Origin: Cognatundibacterium crateris
GTDB lineage: Bacteria > Pseudomonadota > Gammaproteobacteria > Burkholderiales > Burkholderiaceae_D
Reading direction: 5' to 3'
Length of the DNA stretch: 64,000 bases
NCBI RefSeq assembly: GCF_010078235.1
Contig: NZ_JAABOS010000007.1
Coordinates: 57,115-121,114, forward strand
Part shown: positions 55,650 through 64,000 of the stretch, in pieces
How the letters are laid out: every line of letters starts with the position of its first letter
Position numbering within the stretch: the first letter of the stretch is position 1
Position numbers and translations under genes: made by a program
The notes under the pieces: generated by a model
Told to the model about the DNA's origin: nothing
Seen by the model: only the letters and a program-made list of their open reading frames with translations
Database searches by the model: none

Positions 55650-56095
55650 TGCAGAAACTGTCCCCTTCCCTGCTGTCAATCCTGATGCTGCCAACCCTGA
55701 GTCAGGCAGCCGACAATGCGGTTGTTGCGCCCACTACCGGTTTCCTGCAAATCATCCTGGCGCTGTTGTTTATTCTGGGCCTGATGTTCGCGGCCGCCTG
55801 GGCTTTTAAACGTATCACGCCAGTTGGTCAGCAAAACCGGCTGGCCTTGAAAATTGTAGGCGGACTCAATCTTGGTCAGCGCGAACGCATCCTGGTGGTT
55901 GAGATCGGCGATCAATGGATGGTACTCGGTGTCACCGCACACAGCATTAATCAGCTGGGCCAGGTCGCCAAACAGGAAGAGCTTTTACAGCATGGCAGCA
56001 CTGACACGGGTGCCTTTCACAACTGGCTGCAAAAAACCATCGCTAAGCGGAATGAAACCAGCTCCGCTGCTGAGACCCGCCCACCGCAAACATAA
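55649..56095 (+). CDS. fliO: Flagellar biosynthesis protein FliO
   Basis: 148 residues. A signal-like hydrophobic start (to about residue 18), one transmembrane helix (about 30-50) and a FliO domain (RLALKIVGGLNLGQRERILVVEIGDQWMVLGVT). It assists FliP assembly. The position between fliN and fliP confirms it. Confidence 0.93.
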   Translation: MQKLSPSLLSILMLPTLSQAADNAVVAPTTGFLQIILALLFILGLMFAAAWAFKRITPVGQQNRLALKIVGGLNLGQRERILVVEIGDQWMVLGVTAHSINQLGQVAKQEELLQHGSTDTGAFHNWLQKTIAKRNETSSAAETRPPQT

Positions 56096-56101
56096 ATCTG
56101 C

Positions 56102-56893
56102 ATGAAACTGCTACGCTATCCCGTACCACGCCTGAGTCTGTTTCTAAGTCTGTTTCTGAGTCTTTTTTCATTCTCATGCCTGCTACTCTTTCCGGACACG
56201 GTATTCGCCCAGAATAGTGGCGGGCTGCCAGCCATCAATTCCACACCGGCTGCCGGTGGCGGACAAAATTACTCATTGAGCCTGCAAACCCTGCTGTTCC
56301 TGACTTCTCTGAGTTTTTTACCCGCAGCTTTGCTGATGATGACCAGTTTTACCCGCATCATCATCGTGTTGTCGCTGTTACGTCAGGCGCTGGGTACTCA
56401 GTCTGCACCACCGAATCAAGTCATGGTCGGACTTGCCTTGTTTCTGACTTTATTTGTGATGGGACCGGTGCTGGACAAAGTTTATGCCGACGCCTATCAG
56501 CCTTTTTCTGAAAACAAAATCAGTATGTCTGAAGCTTTGGACAAAGGCGCTGCACCGCTCAAAGAGTTCATGCTGAAACAAACCCGCCAGACCGACCTGG
56601 CGTTGTACGTCAAATTGGCTAACATCCCCGAATTGCAAGGTCCGGAGCAGGTTCCGCTGCGCGTGCTGATTCCGGCTTTTGTCACCAGCGAATTAAAAAC
56701 CGCATTTCAAATCAGCTTTGCGATCTTCATTCCTTTCCTGATCATCGACATGGTGGTGGCCAGTGTACTGATGTCTATGGGGATGATGATGGTCTCCCCT
56801 TCTATCGTCGCACTACCGTTTAAGCTGATGTTGTTTGTACTGGTTGATGGCTGGGCGCTGCTGATAGGCTCGCTGGCACAAAGTTTTTACTAG
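56102..56893 (+). CDS. fliP: Flagellar export gate protein FliP
   Basis: 263 residues. A cleavable signal peptide (to about residue 36), then transmembrane segments with [21 protein letters not shown] and the signature [21 protein letters not shown]. It forms the pentameric export gate core. It begins 6 bp after fliO. Confidence 0.97.
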   Translation: MKLLRYPVPRLSLFLSLFLSLFSFSCLLLFPDTVFAQNSGGLPAINSTPAAGGGQNYSLSLQTLLFLTSLSFLPAALLMMTSFTRIIIVLSLLRQALGTQSAPPNQVMVGLALFLTLFVMGPVLDKVYADAYQPFSENKISMSEALDKGAAPLKEFMLKQTRQTDLALYVKLANIPELQGPEQVPLRVLIPAFVTSELKTAFQISFAIFIPFLIIDMVVASVLMSMGMMMVSPSIVALPFKLMLFVLVDGWALLIGSLAQSFY

Positions 56894-56901
56894 AGGAAGT
56901 C

Positions 56902-57171
56902 ATGTCTCCAGATACCGTCATGAATATGGGCCGGCATGCGATGGAAGTCATGCTAATGGTGTCCGCGCCACTGCTGCTGGTGGCGCTGGCGATAGGCCTG
57001 GTAGTCAGTATTTTTCAGGCGGCTACCCAAATTAATGAAACCACTTTATCCTTCATCCCTAAACTGGTCGGTATCTTCGTCACACTGATCGTGGCTGGCC
57101 CATGGATGCTGTCCATACTGCTCGATTACATGCGCGAAATGCTGACCAGCATCGCCACCATGGCGGCCTGA
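56902..57171 (+). CDS. fliQ: Flagellar export gate protein FliQ
   Basis: 89 residues, two transmembrane helices with LVVSIFQAATQINETTLSF between them. It wraps the FliP/FliR gate. The start has AGAGGAAG. Confidence 0.97.
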   Translation: MSPDTVMNMGRHAMEVMLMVSAPLLLVALAIGLVVSIFQAATQINETTLSFIPKLVGIFVTLIVAGPWMLSILLDYMREMLTSIATMAA

Positions 57172-57188
57172 GCTGACAGAGTGACAGG

Positions 57189-57989
57189 ATGATTAACTTC
57201 TCCAGTCAGCAACTGATCGAGCTGATTACGGCTTTTATGTGGCCACTGACACGCATACTCGGCTTAATTGCTGTCGCTCCGCCATTCGGCAATAATGCGA
57301 TCCCCATGCAAATTAAACTCATGCTGGGTGTGGCACTGGCCATGATCGTCGCACCCACGATAGGCAAGCTGCCGGGTGCTGATCCGCTGTCGCTGACTGG
57401 TATGTTGATACTGACTCAGCAATTCGTGATCGGCCTGGCCATGGGTTTCGTGATGCGCATCCTATTTGCCGGCATAGAAATGGCTGGCGAGGTCGCCGGC
57501 ATGACGATGGGCCTGGGCTTTGCGACCTTCTTTGATCCGATGACGCAAGGGCGAAACTCAGCAATTTCGCAATTTCTGGTGCTCACCGCTACCTTATTAT
57601 TTCTGGCGCTGAATGCGCATCTGGCCATGTTGTCGGCGCTGGTGGAAAGCTTCAGCACAATCCCTATTGCGAGCGATCTGAAATCAGGCTTCAGCATGTA
57701 TCGGCTGGTGATCTGGGGTGAGCAGATCTTCATTACCGGCCTCAAGTTATCGCTACCCATCGTTGCCGCTCTGCTCATCACCAATATTGCACTGGGCATC
57801 CTGACCCGAGCAGCGCCACAACTGAACATTTTCGGCATAGGTTTTCCGATTACGATAGGGGTAGGTTTTCTGATGCTGACGCTGCTGATGCCTTATCTGG
57901 AAACGCCGATAGAAAAATTATTCCAGCAAGGTCTGAATGCTATGATGTATGGCGGAGATAAAGCCATCCCGCTGCCTAAACCGAAGTAA
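57189..57989 (+). CDS. fliR: Flagellar export gate protein FliR
   Basis: 266 residues, about six hydrophobic helices. RILGLIAVAPPFGNNAIP at the N-terminus and EMAGEVAGMTMGLGFATFFDP are the family motifs. It ends the fliFGHIJKLMNOPQR block; flhB is not adjacent in this window. Confidence 0.96.
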   Translation: MINFSSQQLIELITAFMWPLTRILGLIAVAPPFGNNAIPMQIKLMLGVALAMIVAPTIGKLPGADPLSLTGMLILTQQFVIGLAMGFVMRILFAGIEMAGEVAGMTMGLGFATFFDPMTQGRNSAISQFLVLTATLLFLALNAHLAMLSALVESFSTIPIASDLKSGFSMYRLVIWGEQIFITGLKLSLPIVAALLITNIALGILTRAAPQLNIFGIGFPITIGVGFLMLTLLMPYLETPIEKLFQQGLNAMMYGGDKAIPLPKPK

Positions 57990-57996
57990 GGCCATC

Positions 57997-59541
57997 ATGC
58001 AGGCAAAGCCTCAACAATCAGATCGTTTATTCAGCACCCAGCAAATCCAGACACTGGAGCGCCATGCCAAGGCCAACAGACACCGGCCGTCATTGATGGA
58101 ATTAGCGGGCAAAGCGATCTTTAGGCAGACACTGGCACTCATCAAGCCGAGTCAAGGTCCAGTGCTGCTCATCGCCGGACCCGGCAATAATGGCGGTGAC
58201 GCGCTGGAAGCAGCAGCGCACCTCAGTGCTGCTGGTTACACCACAGATCTGATCCGCTTAGGCCAGGATGCCGCCCGCTCACCGGAGGCACAACTTGCAC
58301 TGAACAAGGCCTTACACGCCCCGATACAACAGCTGCCTGCCGATGTCTCCTTACCGCCTTCACCCGACCAGCCGCCCTATCAGTTAATCGTGGATGGCCT
58401 GTTCGGAATTGGCTTAAACAAGCCCATCACTGGTGCAGCAGCGCAACTGGTAGCCCGCATCAACAACTACACCGAGCAAACTGGCTGCCCATTGCTGGCC
58501 ATCGATGTACCCAGTGGCTTACATGCCGAAACCGGCGCAATTGTCGGCGGCGCAGCTGGCTGCTGCATCGCCGCCACACATACTTTAAGCCTGATTGGCA
58601 ACAAGCCCGGCTTACATACCGGTGATGGTAAGCAGCTTGCCGGTCAGGTATTGCTGGATGATTTACAACTTGCTGCTGTGGCCCACAGCGAGTACATGGC
58701 CTGCCTGTCTGATCCTGCGCAAATCGATTGCCATGCCTTGCCGCGTAAGGCTAATACCCATAAGGGAAGCTTTGGTGATGTGGCCATCATCGGTGCTGCG
58801 CCGGGTATGGCGGGCGCGGGCATCCTGGCTGCCAGAGCCGCGCTGTTTGCCGGTGCCGGGCGAATCTTTCTGGTACAGCCGGATGCCGAGCTCAAGCTGG
58901 ATATGCTGCACCCGGAAATCATGTACAGGGATGCCAGGCAATTTGAGTTCAATAAGCAGGTGATTGTGATCGGCCCGGGTTTGGGGCAAGATCAGCTTGC
59001 GACAGATCTGCTACGTGCCGCCTTACAGCGTCCCTATCCCGTGGTGATCGATGCCGATGCGCTGAATCTGCTGGCGACCAAGCCCGAATTGGCAGCGCTA
59101 CTCAAGACCAGAACCGCCCCCACCCTGCTCACGCCACATCCGCTGGAAGCCGCACGGCTGCTTGCTCTCAGCACTGAACAGGTGCAACAAAACCGTGCTA
59201 TGGCAGCAAAAGAATTAGCACAGCGATTTGGCAGTCACATCATTTTAAAAGGTGCAGGCAGCATAGTCTGCGGCCCACAGGACATACATTACCGGATTAA
59301 CCCCAGTGGCAATCCTGGTCTGGCTTCAGGCGGCACCGGCGATGTACTGGCTGGATTATGTGGCGCCCTGCTGGCGCAAGGTATGGAGGTGGGCGATGCC
59401 GCTGCACTCGCTTGCTGGGCGCATGGTGCGGCAGCCGATGAACTGGTGGCGGCAGGAAGCGGCCCAATAGGCTTGCATGCGAGCGAATTGCTGCCCGTCA
59501 TACGCTCCTTACTGAACCGCATAGTAACTGGCCGGATTTAA
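57997..59541 (+). CDS. nnr: Bifunctional NAD(P)H-hydrate repair enzyme
   Basis: 514 residues. The N-terminal epimerase domain (about 10-215; [13 protein letters not shown]) and C-terminal ADP-dependent dehydratase domain (about 230-505; [21 protein letters not shown]) are both complete. It repairs hydrated NAD(P)H. The ATG at 57997 has AAGG; the frame is open farther upstream into fliR. It is 7 bp after fliR, so it could be transcribed with the flagellar operon. Its stop shares bases with convergent cysE. Confidence 0.95.
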   Translation: MQAKPQQSDRLFSTQQIQTLERHAKANRHRPSLMELAGKAIFRQTLALIKPSQGPVLLIAGPGNNGGDALEAAAHLSAAGYTTDLIRLGQDAARSPEAQLALNKALHAPIQQLPADVSLPPSPDQPPYQLIVDGLFGIGLNKPITGAAAQLVARINNYTEQTGCPLLAIDVPSGLHAETGAIVGGAAGCCIAATHTLSLIGNKPGLHTGDGKQLAGQVLLDDLQLAAVAHSEYMACLSDPAQIDCHALPRKANTHKGSFGDVAIIGAAPGMAGAGILAARAALFAGAGRIFLVQPDAELKLDMLHPEIMYRDARQFEFNKQVIVIGPGLGQDQLATDLLRAALQRPYPVVIDADALNLLATKPELAALLKTRTAPTLLTPHPLEAARLLALSTEQVQQNRAMAAKELAQRFGSHIILKGAGSIVCGPQDIHYRINPSGNPGLASGGTGDVLAGLCGALLAQGMEVGDAAALACWAHGAAADELVAAGSGPIGLHASELLPVIRSLLNRIVTGRI

Positions 59542-60284
59542 TCGACCAGGCTGTTAATCTGGTCGGGATTGAGCTTTTCGCACTCAGTAATTTCGTCTAT
59601 GCGTATTCCTGCACAGGCAATCGCCTTAGTCAGTTGCTCGATCTGCTCCTGTTGTGACACCGCATGATCAATCAGTTTATGCAGCACCTTAGAAACCGGA
59701 TCATCGCTGTTCGGCGTGACCCCATAAGCCGCAAATAATTGCGCACTGCCGGAATCTGCCGAGCCCGTCTCCTTCTTGATGACATGTGCAGGATTGCCGA
59801 CTGCCGTTGCACCAGCCGGAACCGGCTTGACCACCACAGAGTTAGAACCTATCTTGGCACCGGCGCCGACAGTAAAACTACCAAGTACTTTGGCCCCCGC
59901 GCCGACGATGACGCCAGCCTCCAGTGTGGGATGACGTTTAGCACCGCGTGTCAGTGAAGTGCCGCCCAGCGTCACGCCCTGATAGATCGTGCAGTCATCG
60001 CCGACTTCAGCAGTTTCACCGATCACCACACCGAAACCATGATCGATAAACACGCGGCGACCTATCGTGGCGCCAGGGTGAATTTCGATAGCGGTCAGGA
60101 TACGAGCCAGATGCGAGATAAAGCGGGCCAGCCATTTCAAACCACGCTGCCAGCACCAGTTAGCCCAGCGATGCATGAGTATCGCCTGAAAGCCCGGATA
60201 ACAAGTCACCACATCCCAGGCATTACGGGCGGCGGGGTCTTTTTGTATGATACTGGCGATATCTTCGCGCAAACGGCTAAACAT
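59538..60284 (-). CDS. cysE: Serine O-acetyltransferase
   Basis: 248 residues. An N-terminal helical domain is followed by a left-handed beta-helix (about 65-170) with [22 protein letters not shown] and [13 protein letters not shown]. It makes O-acetylserine for cysteine synthesis. The ATG of MFSRLRED is the family start; no strong ribosome-binding site is seen. The C-terminal extension beyond the helix (about 180-248) is longer than in E. coli and helical. Confidence 0.93.
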   Translation of the reverse strand: MFSRLREDIASIIQKDPAARNAWDVVTCYPGFQAILMHRWANWCWQRGLKWLARFISHLARILTAIEIHPGATIGRRVFIDHGFGVVIGETAEVGDDCTIYQGVTLGGTSLTRGAKRHPTLEAGVIVGAGAKVLGSFTVGAGAKIGSNSVVVKPVPAGATAVGNPAHVIKKETGSADSGSAQLFAAYGVTPNSDDPVSKVLHKLIDHAVSQQEQIEQLTKAIACAGIRIDEITECEKLNPDQINSLVD

Positions 60285-60334
60285 GGGACGGGGTAAGTTG
60301 GAGTGAAACAGGCAGGAATAGTAGCGCATCCTGA

Positions 60335-60359
60335 GAAAGTCCGCACGGCGCGGACTTTC
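60335..60359 (-). other. Perfect 10-bp stem-loop between rlmB and cysE
   Basis: GAAAGTCCGC pairs with GCGGACTTTC around ACGGC. It lies 20 bp after the rlmB stop and about 50 bp before the cysE start. No T run follows on either strand, so it may be a weak terminator, an mRNA processing site or an mRNA stabiliser. Confidence 0.5.
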
Positions 60360-60378
60360 CCGGTTCAGGGGCTGTTGA

Positions 60379-61119
60379 TTACACTTTGACCGTGCGTTGA
60401 CGGCGGGCTTCGTACAGACAAACACCGGACGCCACAGAGACGTTCAGACTTTCGACCGAGCCCAGCATAGGAATACTGACCAGATGATCGCAGGTTTCGC
60501 GCGTCAGGCGACGCATGCCCTCGCCTTCGGCACCCATGACCAAAGCGATACCACCCGTCATATCAACGTCGTAGATGGTTTTATCTACTTCATCCGCAGT
60601 GCCAATCAGCCAGATATCGCGCTCTTGCAATTCACGCAGAGTACGCGCGAGGTTAGTCACGGTAATATAAGGCACAGTCTCAGCAGCGCCACTGGCTACC
60701 TTAGCCACAGTCGCATTCAAACCGACTGCACGGTCTTTCGGTGCGATCACCGCATGTGCACCGACACCATCGGCCACACGCAGGCAGGCACCCAGATTAT
60801 GCGGATCGGTCACGCCATCCAATACCAGCAACAAAGGCGGGCCCTCAATCGCATCCAGCAATTCATCCAGATTGCGCGCCAGAGACAATTCACCTGCTTT
60901 GGCAACGACACCCTGATGGCGACGGGTGCCGACCATATTGGAGAGACGCTGGTCATCTGCATGAATGATACGGATACCGGCCGCCTTCACAGACTGCAGC
61001 AAATCATTCATACGGCGATCATGCCGTTCAGCATCGACATACACTTCTTCCACCGAAGAAGCTTCGTGGCGAATACGGGAGGTCACGGCATGGAAGCCGA
61101 AAATCATTTTACTTTTCAT
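60379..61119 (-). CDS. rlmB: 23S rRNA (guanosine-2251-2'-O)-methyltransferase RlmB
   Basis: 246 residues. The N-terminal substrate-binding domain is followed by a SPOUT fold with its knot motifs [22 protein letters not shown] and [19 protein letters not shown]. It methylates G2251 in the ribosomal P loop. It lies downstream of rnr, as in E. coli. Confidence 0.96.
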   Translation of the reverse strand: MKSKMIFGFHAVTSRIRHEASSVEEVYVDAERHDRRMNDLLQSVKAAGIRIIHADDQRLSNMVGTRRHQGVVAKAGELSLARNLDELLDAIEGPPLLLVLDGVTDPHNLGACLRVADGVGAHAVIAPKDRAVGLNATVAKVASGAAETVPYITVTNLARTLRELQERDIWLIGTADEVDKTIYDVDMTGGIALVMGAEGEGMRRLTRETCDHLVSIPMLGSVESLNVSVASGVCLYEARRQRTVKV

Positions 61120-61238
61120 AAACTCTTTTTTCTTAATTTTCTTAATGAAGACTGATGCAAGCTGTTACGGCCATTGAGTTCTGTCAATCGCGATACCACC
61201 TTACTGTATGTGAGGCATCCGTCTTTTTTACACCGACA

Positions 61239-61276
61239 GGGAGCACAGTCAGGTCAGTGACAGGACTGCAGCTCCC
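61239..61276 (-). other. Stem-loop between rnr and rlmB
   Basis: GGGAGC pairs with GCTCCC and CAGTC with GACTG, with a small asymmetric bulge and a 14-nt loop. There is no T run downstream on the minus strand, so it is probably not a strong terminator; it could be an mRNA processing or stability element. Confidence 0.45.
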
Positions 61277-61286
61277 TGAGTTACCA

Positions 61287-63740
61287 CTAGCGTCGCTTCC
61301 GTGAGGATTTAGACGCAGATTTGCTGACTGCTGCTTTCTTTTTGCGCGCAACCGGATTGGCTTTAGGTGCTCTGCCTGCAGGTGCAGAACGCGATTTGCG
61401 CACCTCCACAGGCTCAGCCGCATAAGCAGCTTTAGCTTTGGAGGGACGCTCAGATTTCTCTGCCGCTGGTCCTGACTTAGCCTTACCACGCACACCGGCA
61501 ACACCTGCCTGCGAACCAGGCTGGACAATACTCAAGTCTATCTTGCGTGCATCCAGATCCACCCGGCTGACCTGTACTTTTACCTTGTCCATCAACTGGT
61601 AGCGCTTACCAGTACGCTCACCGCGCAATTCATGGCGCGCCTCGTCGTACTGGAAGTAATCCGTACCAAGCTCGGTGATATGCACCAGGCCTTCGATATA
61701 GATATCATCGAGCTGAACAAAAATACCGAACTGGGTGACACCGGAAATCGTACCGATAAACTCTTCACCCAGTTTGTTTTTGATGTAATAGCACTTCAGC
61801 CAGGCTTCCACATCGCGCGAAGCCTCATCGGCTCTGCGCTCATTGGCGGAGCAATGGGTGCCCAGCATATCCCAGATACCAGGATCTTTTTCCACCTTTT
61901 GCTTACCGGCCGCTTTATCCGCCTGCAATTGCTTACGCGCTGCATTCGAAATGGTGGTGTTCAGCAAAGTCGTATCTATCCCTTTAGGCTCGTAGGTCTT
62001 ACCTTGCAGGATGGCCTTAATCGCGCGGTGCGTGAGCAAATCAGGATAGCGCCGGATCGGGCTGGTGAAATGGGCATAGGCTTCATACGACAAGCCGAAA
62101 TGGCCGATATTATCCGGACTGTAGACCGCTTGCTGCATAGAGCGCAACAGCATAGTCTGCAACAAGGCAGCATCTGGCCTGCCCTTAACCTTTTCAAGCA
62201 AGGCTGCATAATCGCTGGCCTTAGGCGCATCACCACCACCCAGGAACAAGCCAACTTGCTTGAGGAAGTTTCTGACCTGCGTCAATTTCTCCTTAGTCGG
62301 TCCGGCATGAATACGGTAAGTACCGTGGTGCTTATAAGTTTCCAGCAAATTCGCGGCACACACGTTAGCGGCCAGCATGCATTCTTCGATGAGCTTATGC
62401 GCGTCATTTCTGGTGCGCGGAATAATTTTCTCTATCTTGCCCGCAGCATTGCAAACGATATAGGTTTCTGTGGTTTCGAAATCGATCGCACCACGCACAT
62501 GACGCGCTTTTAGCAAGGCCTGAAATACTTCATATAAGTGGCTCAGGTGCGGCACCAGCGTCTGGCGTTTAGCAGCCTCAGGCCCCTTGGTATTACCCAG
62601 GATGGCTGCGACTTCAGTGTAAGTAAAGCGGGCTGCTGAATGGATCACTGCCGGGTAAAACTGATAGGCCTGAATCTCACCTTCTTTAGTGATCACCATA
62701 TCGCATACCAGCGTCAGGCGATCCACATCCGGATTCAGTGAGCACAGACCATTAGACAGCTTTTCCGGCAGCATAGGAATCACGCGGCGCGGGAAATACA
62801 CCGAGGTACTGCGCGCTAAAGCATCATGATCCAATGCATCATTAGGCTTCACATAGTGACTCACGTCTGCGATCGCAACAATCAGACGATAGCCTTTAGT
62901 ACGACCTATTTTTACCGGCTCGCAATAGACTGCATCATCAAAATCACGTGCATCTTCACCGTCTATGGTAACCAAAGGCACATCGCGTAAATCAACACGT
63001 TCTGCCAGGTCTTTTGCCTGCACTTCTGAAGGCAATTTCGCGGCAACTTTTAACGCGGCATCAGAGAAGATATGCGGCACACCAAACTTGCGTACCGCAA
63101 TTTCGATTTCCATGCCGGGGTCATCAATTTCACCCAGCACTTCAACTATCTTCCCTACCGCTTGCGCGTAACGGGTAGGCTGTTCGATTAATTCGACACT
63201 GACCACTTGTCCGGCTTTTACTTTTCCGGGTGCGGCAGCAAGCAGGATGTCCTGACTAAAGCGTTTGTCTTCAGGCGCGACTACCCATACGCCATTTTCA
63301 TGCAGCAATCTGCCGATCACATGGGTATTAGCGCGCTCTGTAATTTCAAGGATCCCACCCTCAAGCCGGCCACGGCGATCGGTACCAACGATTTTGGCCA
63401 TGACACGGTCGCCATGCAAGACTTTCTGCATTTCACGCTCAGGCAGGAACAAATCTTCACTGCCATCATCGGGGATCAGGAAGCCATAACCTTCACGGTG
63501 GCTACTGACCTTTCCCGAAATAAAACTGTCTTGATTAGCCAAAGTGTATTGGCCAGATTTACCCAGTTTGATTTGCCCGTCACGTTCCATTGCGTTCAGT
63601 CGTCGCGTCATGCCCTCGAACTCCTCTGGTTTTACATGCAGTTGATCCGCCAGCGCCTCAGCACTGAGCTTAGCCTTACTTGTACGAAGAATACCGAGAA
63701 TTTCTTCCCGACTTGGAATGGGGTATAAATGTTTATTCAA
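61287..63740 (-). CDS. rnr: Ribonuclease R
   Basis: 817 residues. N-terminal winged-helix (YPIPSREEILGILR), cold-shock/OB domains, the RNB catalytic domain with DGEDARDFDDAVY (metal-binding Asp) and a C-terminal S1 domain (about 640-720). A basic Lys/Arg/Ser-rich tail (about 735-817) follows. It degrades structured RNA 3' to 5'. The only start matching the family N-terminus is TTG at 63740; I see no ATG or ribosome-binding site upstream in frame, which is unusual. Confidence 0.94.
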   Translation of the reverse strand: MNKHLYPIPSREEILGILRTSKAKLSAEALADQLHVKPEEFEGMTRRLNAMERDGQIKLGKSGQYTLANQDSFISGKVSSHREGYGFLIPDDGSEDLFLPEREMQKVLHGDRVMAKIVGTDRRGRLEGGILEITERANTHVIGRLLHENGVWVVAPEDKRFSQDILLAAAPGKVKAGQVVSVELIEQPTRYAQAVGKIVEVLGEIDDPGMEIEIAVRKFGVPHIFSDAALKVAAKLPSEVQAKDLAERVDLRDVPLVTIDGEDARDFDDAVYCEPVKIGRTKGYRLIVAIADVSHYVKPNDALDHDALARSTSVYFPRRVIPMLPEKLSNGLCSLNPDVDRLTLVCDMVITKEGEIQAYQFYPAVIHSAARFTYTEVAAILGNTKGPEAAKRQTLVPHLSHLYEVFQALLKARHVRGAIDFETTETYIVCNAAGKIEKIIPRTRNDAHKLIEECMLAANVCAANLLETYKHHGTYRIHAGPTKEKLTQVRNFLKQVGLFLGGGDAPKASDYAALLEKVKGRPDAALLQTMLLRSMQQAVYSPDNIGHFGLSYEAYAHFTSPIRRYPDLLTHRAIKAILQGKTYEPKGIDTTLLNTTISNAARKQLQADKAAGKQKVEKDPGIWDMLGTHCSANERRADEASRDVEAWLKCYYIKNKLGEEFIGTISGVTQFGIFVQLDDIYIEGLVHITELGTDYFQYDEARHELRGERTGKRYQLMDKVKVQVSRVDLDARKIDLSIVQPGSQAGVAGVRGKAKSGPAAEKSERPSKAKAAYAAEPVEVRKSRSAPAGRAPKANPVARKKKAAVSKSASKSSRKRR

Positions 63741-63864
63741 ATGTAATGAATTTCTAAAAATAAAATAAAATGCCTACAGCAACAATATACTGCAGTGCAC
63801 ACGGACAGTTTACCGGAGCAACGCTTTTTTACCTAACTATTCTTGCATTTTTCAATGGACTGCC

Positions 63865-63892
63865 TTGACATAAATTCCAATTAATCTATAAT
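63865..63892 (+). promoter_or_regulatory. Sigma-70 promoter of tRNA-Leu
   Basis: TTGACA at 63865-63870 and TATAAT at 63887-63892, both perfect consensus with a 16-bp spacer. Transcription would start about 63899, a few bases before the mature tRNA. Confidence 0.9.
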
Positions 63893-63906
63893 CGCGGTCT
63901 TCCGTT

Positions 63907-63991
63907 GCCCACGTGGCGGAATTGGTAGACGCGCATGGTTCAGGTCCATGTGCCGCGAGGTGTGGGGGTTCGAGTCCCTCCGTGGGCACCA
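63907..63991 (+). tRNA. tRNA-Leu (anticodon CAG)
   Basis: 85 nt including encoded CCA. The acceptor stem GCCCACG pairs with CGTGGGC, the anticodon stem CATGG/CCATG encloses loop TTCAGGT with anticodon CAG at 63941-63943, a class II variable arm is present, and the T loop reads GTTCGAGTC. It reads CUG codons. Confidence 0.98.
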
Positions 63992-64000
63992 AGATTGCTA

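Overview
The window looks like a chromosomal segment of a motile betaproteobacterium, most likely in the Burkholderiales near Oxalobacteraceae (Undibacterium/Herminiimonas-like). This placement is an inference from three things: an FlhDC-type flagellar master regulator beside motAB, a long RNase E divergent from rluC, and housekeeping neighbourhoods (accA-tilS, rnr-rlmB-cysE) that look typical of that group. No database search was possible. Gene density is high. I see no phage, transposase, integrase, CRISPR array or rRNA; the only tRNA is tRNA-Leu(CAG) at the right end.

Layout. 1-4702 (minus): flhD-flhC-[membrane methyltransferase]-motA-motB-cheZ-like-cheY-like, a motility/chemotaxis operon. 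Two very good sigma-28 (FliA) promoter matches lie upstream. 5301-8385 (minus): accA-tilS-dnaQ. 8809-13150 (plus): TPR protein, L,D-transpeptidase, two cyclophilins and lpxH. 13159-15589: an orphan YbbA-type ABC ATPase divergent from tesA-selU. 15559-18240 (minus): ccoI (split into two frames) and ccoS, for cytochrome cbb3 oxidase assembly. 18704-21876 (minus): rluC, a HAD phosphatase, a Rieske protein and sppA. 22506-25427: rne with a long structured leader. 25539-30104: a DUF3422 protein, greB, an orphan response regulator and a diguanylate cyclase.

30306-38166 (minus) is a compact sugar-nucleotide and glycosylation cluster: a GT41/SPINDLY-like TPR glycosyltransferase, glucose-1-phosphate cytidylyltransferase, CDP-glucose 4,6-dehydratase, a 3,5-epimerase-like protein, a sugar C-methyltransferase, two left-handed beta-helix acyltransferases and an NAD-dependent epimerase/reductase. 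It abuts the flagellin gene fliC. I infer a route to a CDP-linked, C-methylated and acylated deoxysugar used on flagellin or on cell-surface polysaccharide.

38547-57989 is a nearly complete flagellar block: fliC-flaG-fliD-fliS-fliT-(FliK-like)-(FlhX-like)-ycgR, then divergent fliE and fliFGHIJKLMNOPQR. flhB, flhA and the flg genes are outside the window. 57997-63740 holds nnr, cysE, rlmB and rnr. Secretion apparatus, filament, stator, chemotaxis output, c-di-GMP brake and the putative flagellin modification genes therefore sit together, so motility structure, regulation and filament decoration may be coordinated locally.
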